In this document: piece after piece, positions 62,915 to 64,000 of the stretch
Layout: each line of letters begins with the position of its first letter
Position numbering within the stretch: position 1 is the stretch's first letter
From: Symsagittifera roscoffensis
Lineage: Eukaryota; Xenacoelomorpha; Acoela; Convolutidae
Direction of reading: 5' to 3'
Length of the DNA: 64,000 bases
NCBI RefSeq assembly: GCF_963678635.1
Contig: NC_087062.1
Coordinates: 79,731,200 to 79,795,199 of the forward strand
Program-made: the position numbers and the translations under genes
Notes under the pieces: generated by a model
The model's database searches: none
What the model was told of the DNA's origin: nothing
Seen by the model: only the letters and a program-made list of their open reading frames with translations

Positions 62915-63840
62915 AATGACCTTTGCGTCCCCGCGTATTGCAATGTCTGTCCGTGGCCGGGCATGTGGTTAAGTGTCTTTTTTTGAATTGCTGACCACAG
63001 TTGCGGCACTTGTTATTTTCGACGATGTTTAGGGTTGGTTCATTCTTTATGTATTGTGGTCTCTGTACCGCGTTATAGGCTGGGAATTTTAAGTACTGTT
63101 GATGGATTTTAGTGCTTTTCTCGTGAACTAATACATAAGATAGTACATTTTCCGGGGTAAAGTATTCTATACATAGTTTCTTCTGAATCTCGACGTTTCT
63201 CATATTTGTGATGAAAATGTCTCTGACTAATTCTGACTCGAGTTCCCCAGTTTACAATTTTTTGCCAATTCAGAAAGTGTTTCGTGGAATATCTCTAAAG
63301 ACTTGTGTTCTTTCTGTCTTCGGCCAAAGAATTTAAATCTTTCGTATGTTAGGTTTGTAGTGACCGTAAAAGTAGTTTTGAGTAATTCCCAGAATTCAGC
63401 AAAAGTAATGTTCAATATTCTTTTCCCAGGATTTTTATGTGAGAAGCATTTCTGTCCTTCTTTTCCGAGTGCTAGGTACAACTGTGATTTTAGTTTCTTG
63501 TCGATATCTCCGATTTGAAGTCCGTTGAATTTTGCGTTGTCTTCTGCCCTTCTCCTTCTCAATTCTTCGTTGTAGTTTTGTATAGCTATTCGGTGGTGTT
63601 CTTCTTTTTTTCGGCCCGACGGGCTTGATCATCGGACGGGTCCGGTGGTTCTGCCATGGGGTATACTAGTTCGGTTCTTACCGGTGGGTTGATTACGTCT
63701 TCGATGTCTACGGAATCTTTCGCGATAATTGTTAGTTGAAACTTTTCCGACCACCTTTCCCAGTCGTGTTGATTTTCATTCGATGAGTTATTCCAAAAAA
63801 ACTCTAGTCCTCGTAGATTCGACTCGTTTGACTGCGCCAT
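62799..63840 (-). pseudogene. Gag of the Ty3 element with frame breaks
   Basis: Starts at ATG 63840 directly on the LTR edge. The frame changes near 63603-63609 (A7 run), 63235 (G4 run) and before the protease. The middle (63227-63562) has a capsid-like core (FAEFWELLKTTFTVTTNLTYERFKFFGRRQ), and 62799-63203 has two zinc knuckles, CRNC...H...C and CNTRGRKGHFAKHC; in the second the second Cys is Arg. Gag packages the RNA. Either decayed by single-base losses or affected by homopolymer miscalls. Confidence 0.8.
63819..63839 (-). other. primer-binding site of the Ty3 element
   Basis: TGGCGCAGTCAAACGAG directly follows the LTR's terminal CA on the element strand. TGGCGCAGTC is complementary to the 3' end of tRNA-Ser (acceptor GACTGC, discriminator G, CCA). 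Confidence 0.7.
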
Positions 63841-64000
63841 GTTAAAAAATTAGGATAAAACTCGTTGTTGATTAAGATTGGATAACTTAAACTAAGACTA
63901 GTTTAAAAATGTGATTGATTAAGATTCCTACAAGGTAGTTGTAGGCTTTTATCTAAGACTAAATAAAAGACTGTGGTATCTATCTAAAGTAAAAGATGTT
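63840..64000 (-). repeat. 5' LTR of the Ty3 element, partial
   Basis: 161 bp matching 56941-57101 with three differences (positions 10, 69 and about 154 of the LTR), each G in the 3' LTR and A here on the plus strand. Runs off the window. Confidence 0.9.

Larger units (their letters stand above)
56941..64000 (-). mobile_element. Ty3/gypsy LTR retrotransposon, 5' LTR truncated by the window end
   Basis: Matching LTR ends begin TGTTAAAAA at 56941 (3' LTR) and 63840 (5' LTR, cut at 64000). Over the 161 shared bases the two LTRs differ at three positions, so the insertion is recent. On the minus strand the order is gag, protease, reverse transcriptase, RNase H, integrase, the Ty3/gypsy order. 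The primer-binding site right after the 5' LTR is TGGCGCAGTC, complementary to a tRNA-Ser 3' end. Internal length between LTR edges about 6 kb. Coding frames carry several frame changes and stops, described per gene. Confidence 0.92.

Overview
The window is nuclear DNA from an animal, most likely an invertebrate. The genes are eukaryotic: two are split by canonical GT-AG introns, several others are intronless, and the intergenic DNA is AT-rich and full of retroelements. A tektin-1 gene implies cilia or flagella, and a SNAP-25-type SNARE fits a metazoan. The species cannot be fixed from sequence alone. The 3' splice acceptors just upstream of five start codons suggest a lineage with spliced-leader trans-splicing (for example appendicularian tunicates, flatworms, chaetognaths, some cnidarians); this is inference.

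Layout. 1-2320: decayed gag of an LTR retroelement (minus strand), followed by a ~345 bp duplication, a degenerate minisatellite and a diverged repeat pair (to ~7.6 kb). 7.8-16.2 kb: two head-to-tail LINEs of the CR1/L2 type on the minus strand. The distal one (7.8-11.5 kb) is decayed. The proximal one (11.6-16.2 kb) is intact, with an SGNH-esterase ORF, a PHD-finger ORF1 and an EN-RT ORF2. Its ORF1 and ORF2 share a frame and are separated by one TGA in the context TGA-CTA-G, a known stop-readthrough motif.

16.9-36.7 kb: five host genes on the plus strand, head to tail: ARP6 (ACTR6), a SNAP-25-like Q-SNARE, ROMO1, NEDD8 and PDPK1 (PDK1). The large introns of ARP6 and PDPK1 are packed with copies of one composite repeat family that carries a conserved hairpin and a tRNA-like module; PDPK1 intron 1 also has a ~924 bp tandem duplication. 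40.1-41.3 kb: single-exon tektin-1 on the minus strand. 42-52.8 kb: gene-poor DNA with a LINE 3' fragment, a GC-rich simple repeat, degenerate ~150 bp satellite arrays and two ~600 bp foldback elements. 52.9-54.3 kb: one intact ORF for a type II membrane, glycosyltransferase-like protein lacking an evident DxD motif. 55-57 kb: poly-C foldback and hAT-like MITE copies. 56.9-64 kb: a Ty3/gypsy LTR retrotransposon (minus strand) inserted into a MITE copy; its 5' LTR runs off the window, and its gag, protease and RT are present but broken while the integrase core is damaged.

The host genes are unrelated housekeeping functions (chromatin remodelling, membrane fusion, mitochondrial inner membrane, neddylation, growth-factor kinase signalling, cilium). 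If they are linked functionally, the link is probably shared transcription and trans-splicing rather than a common pathway.
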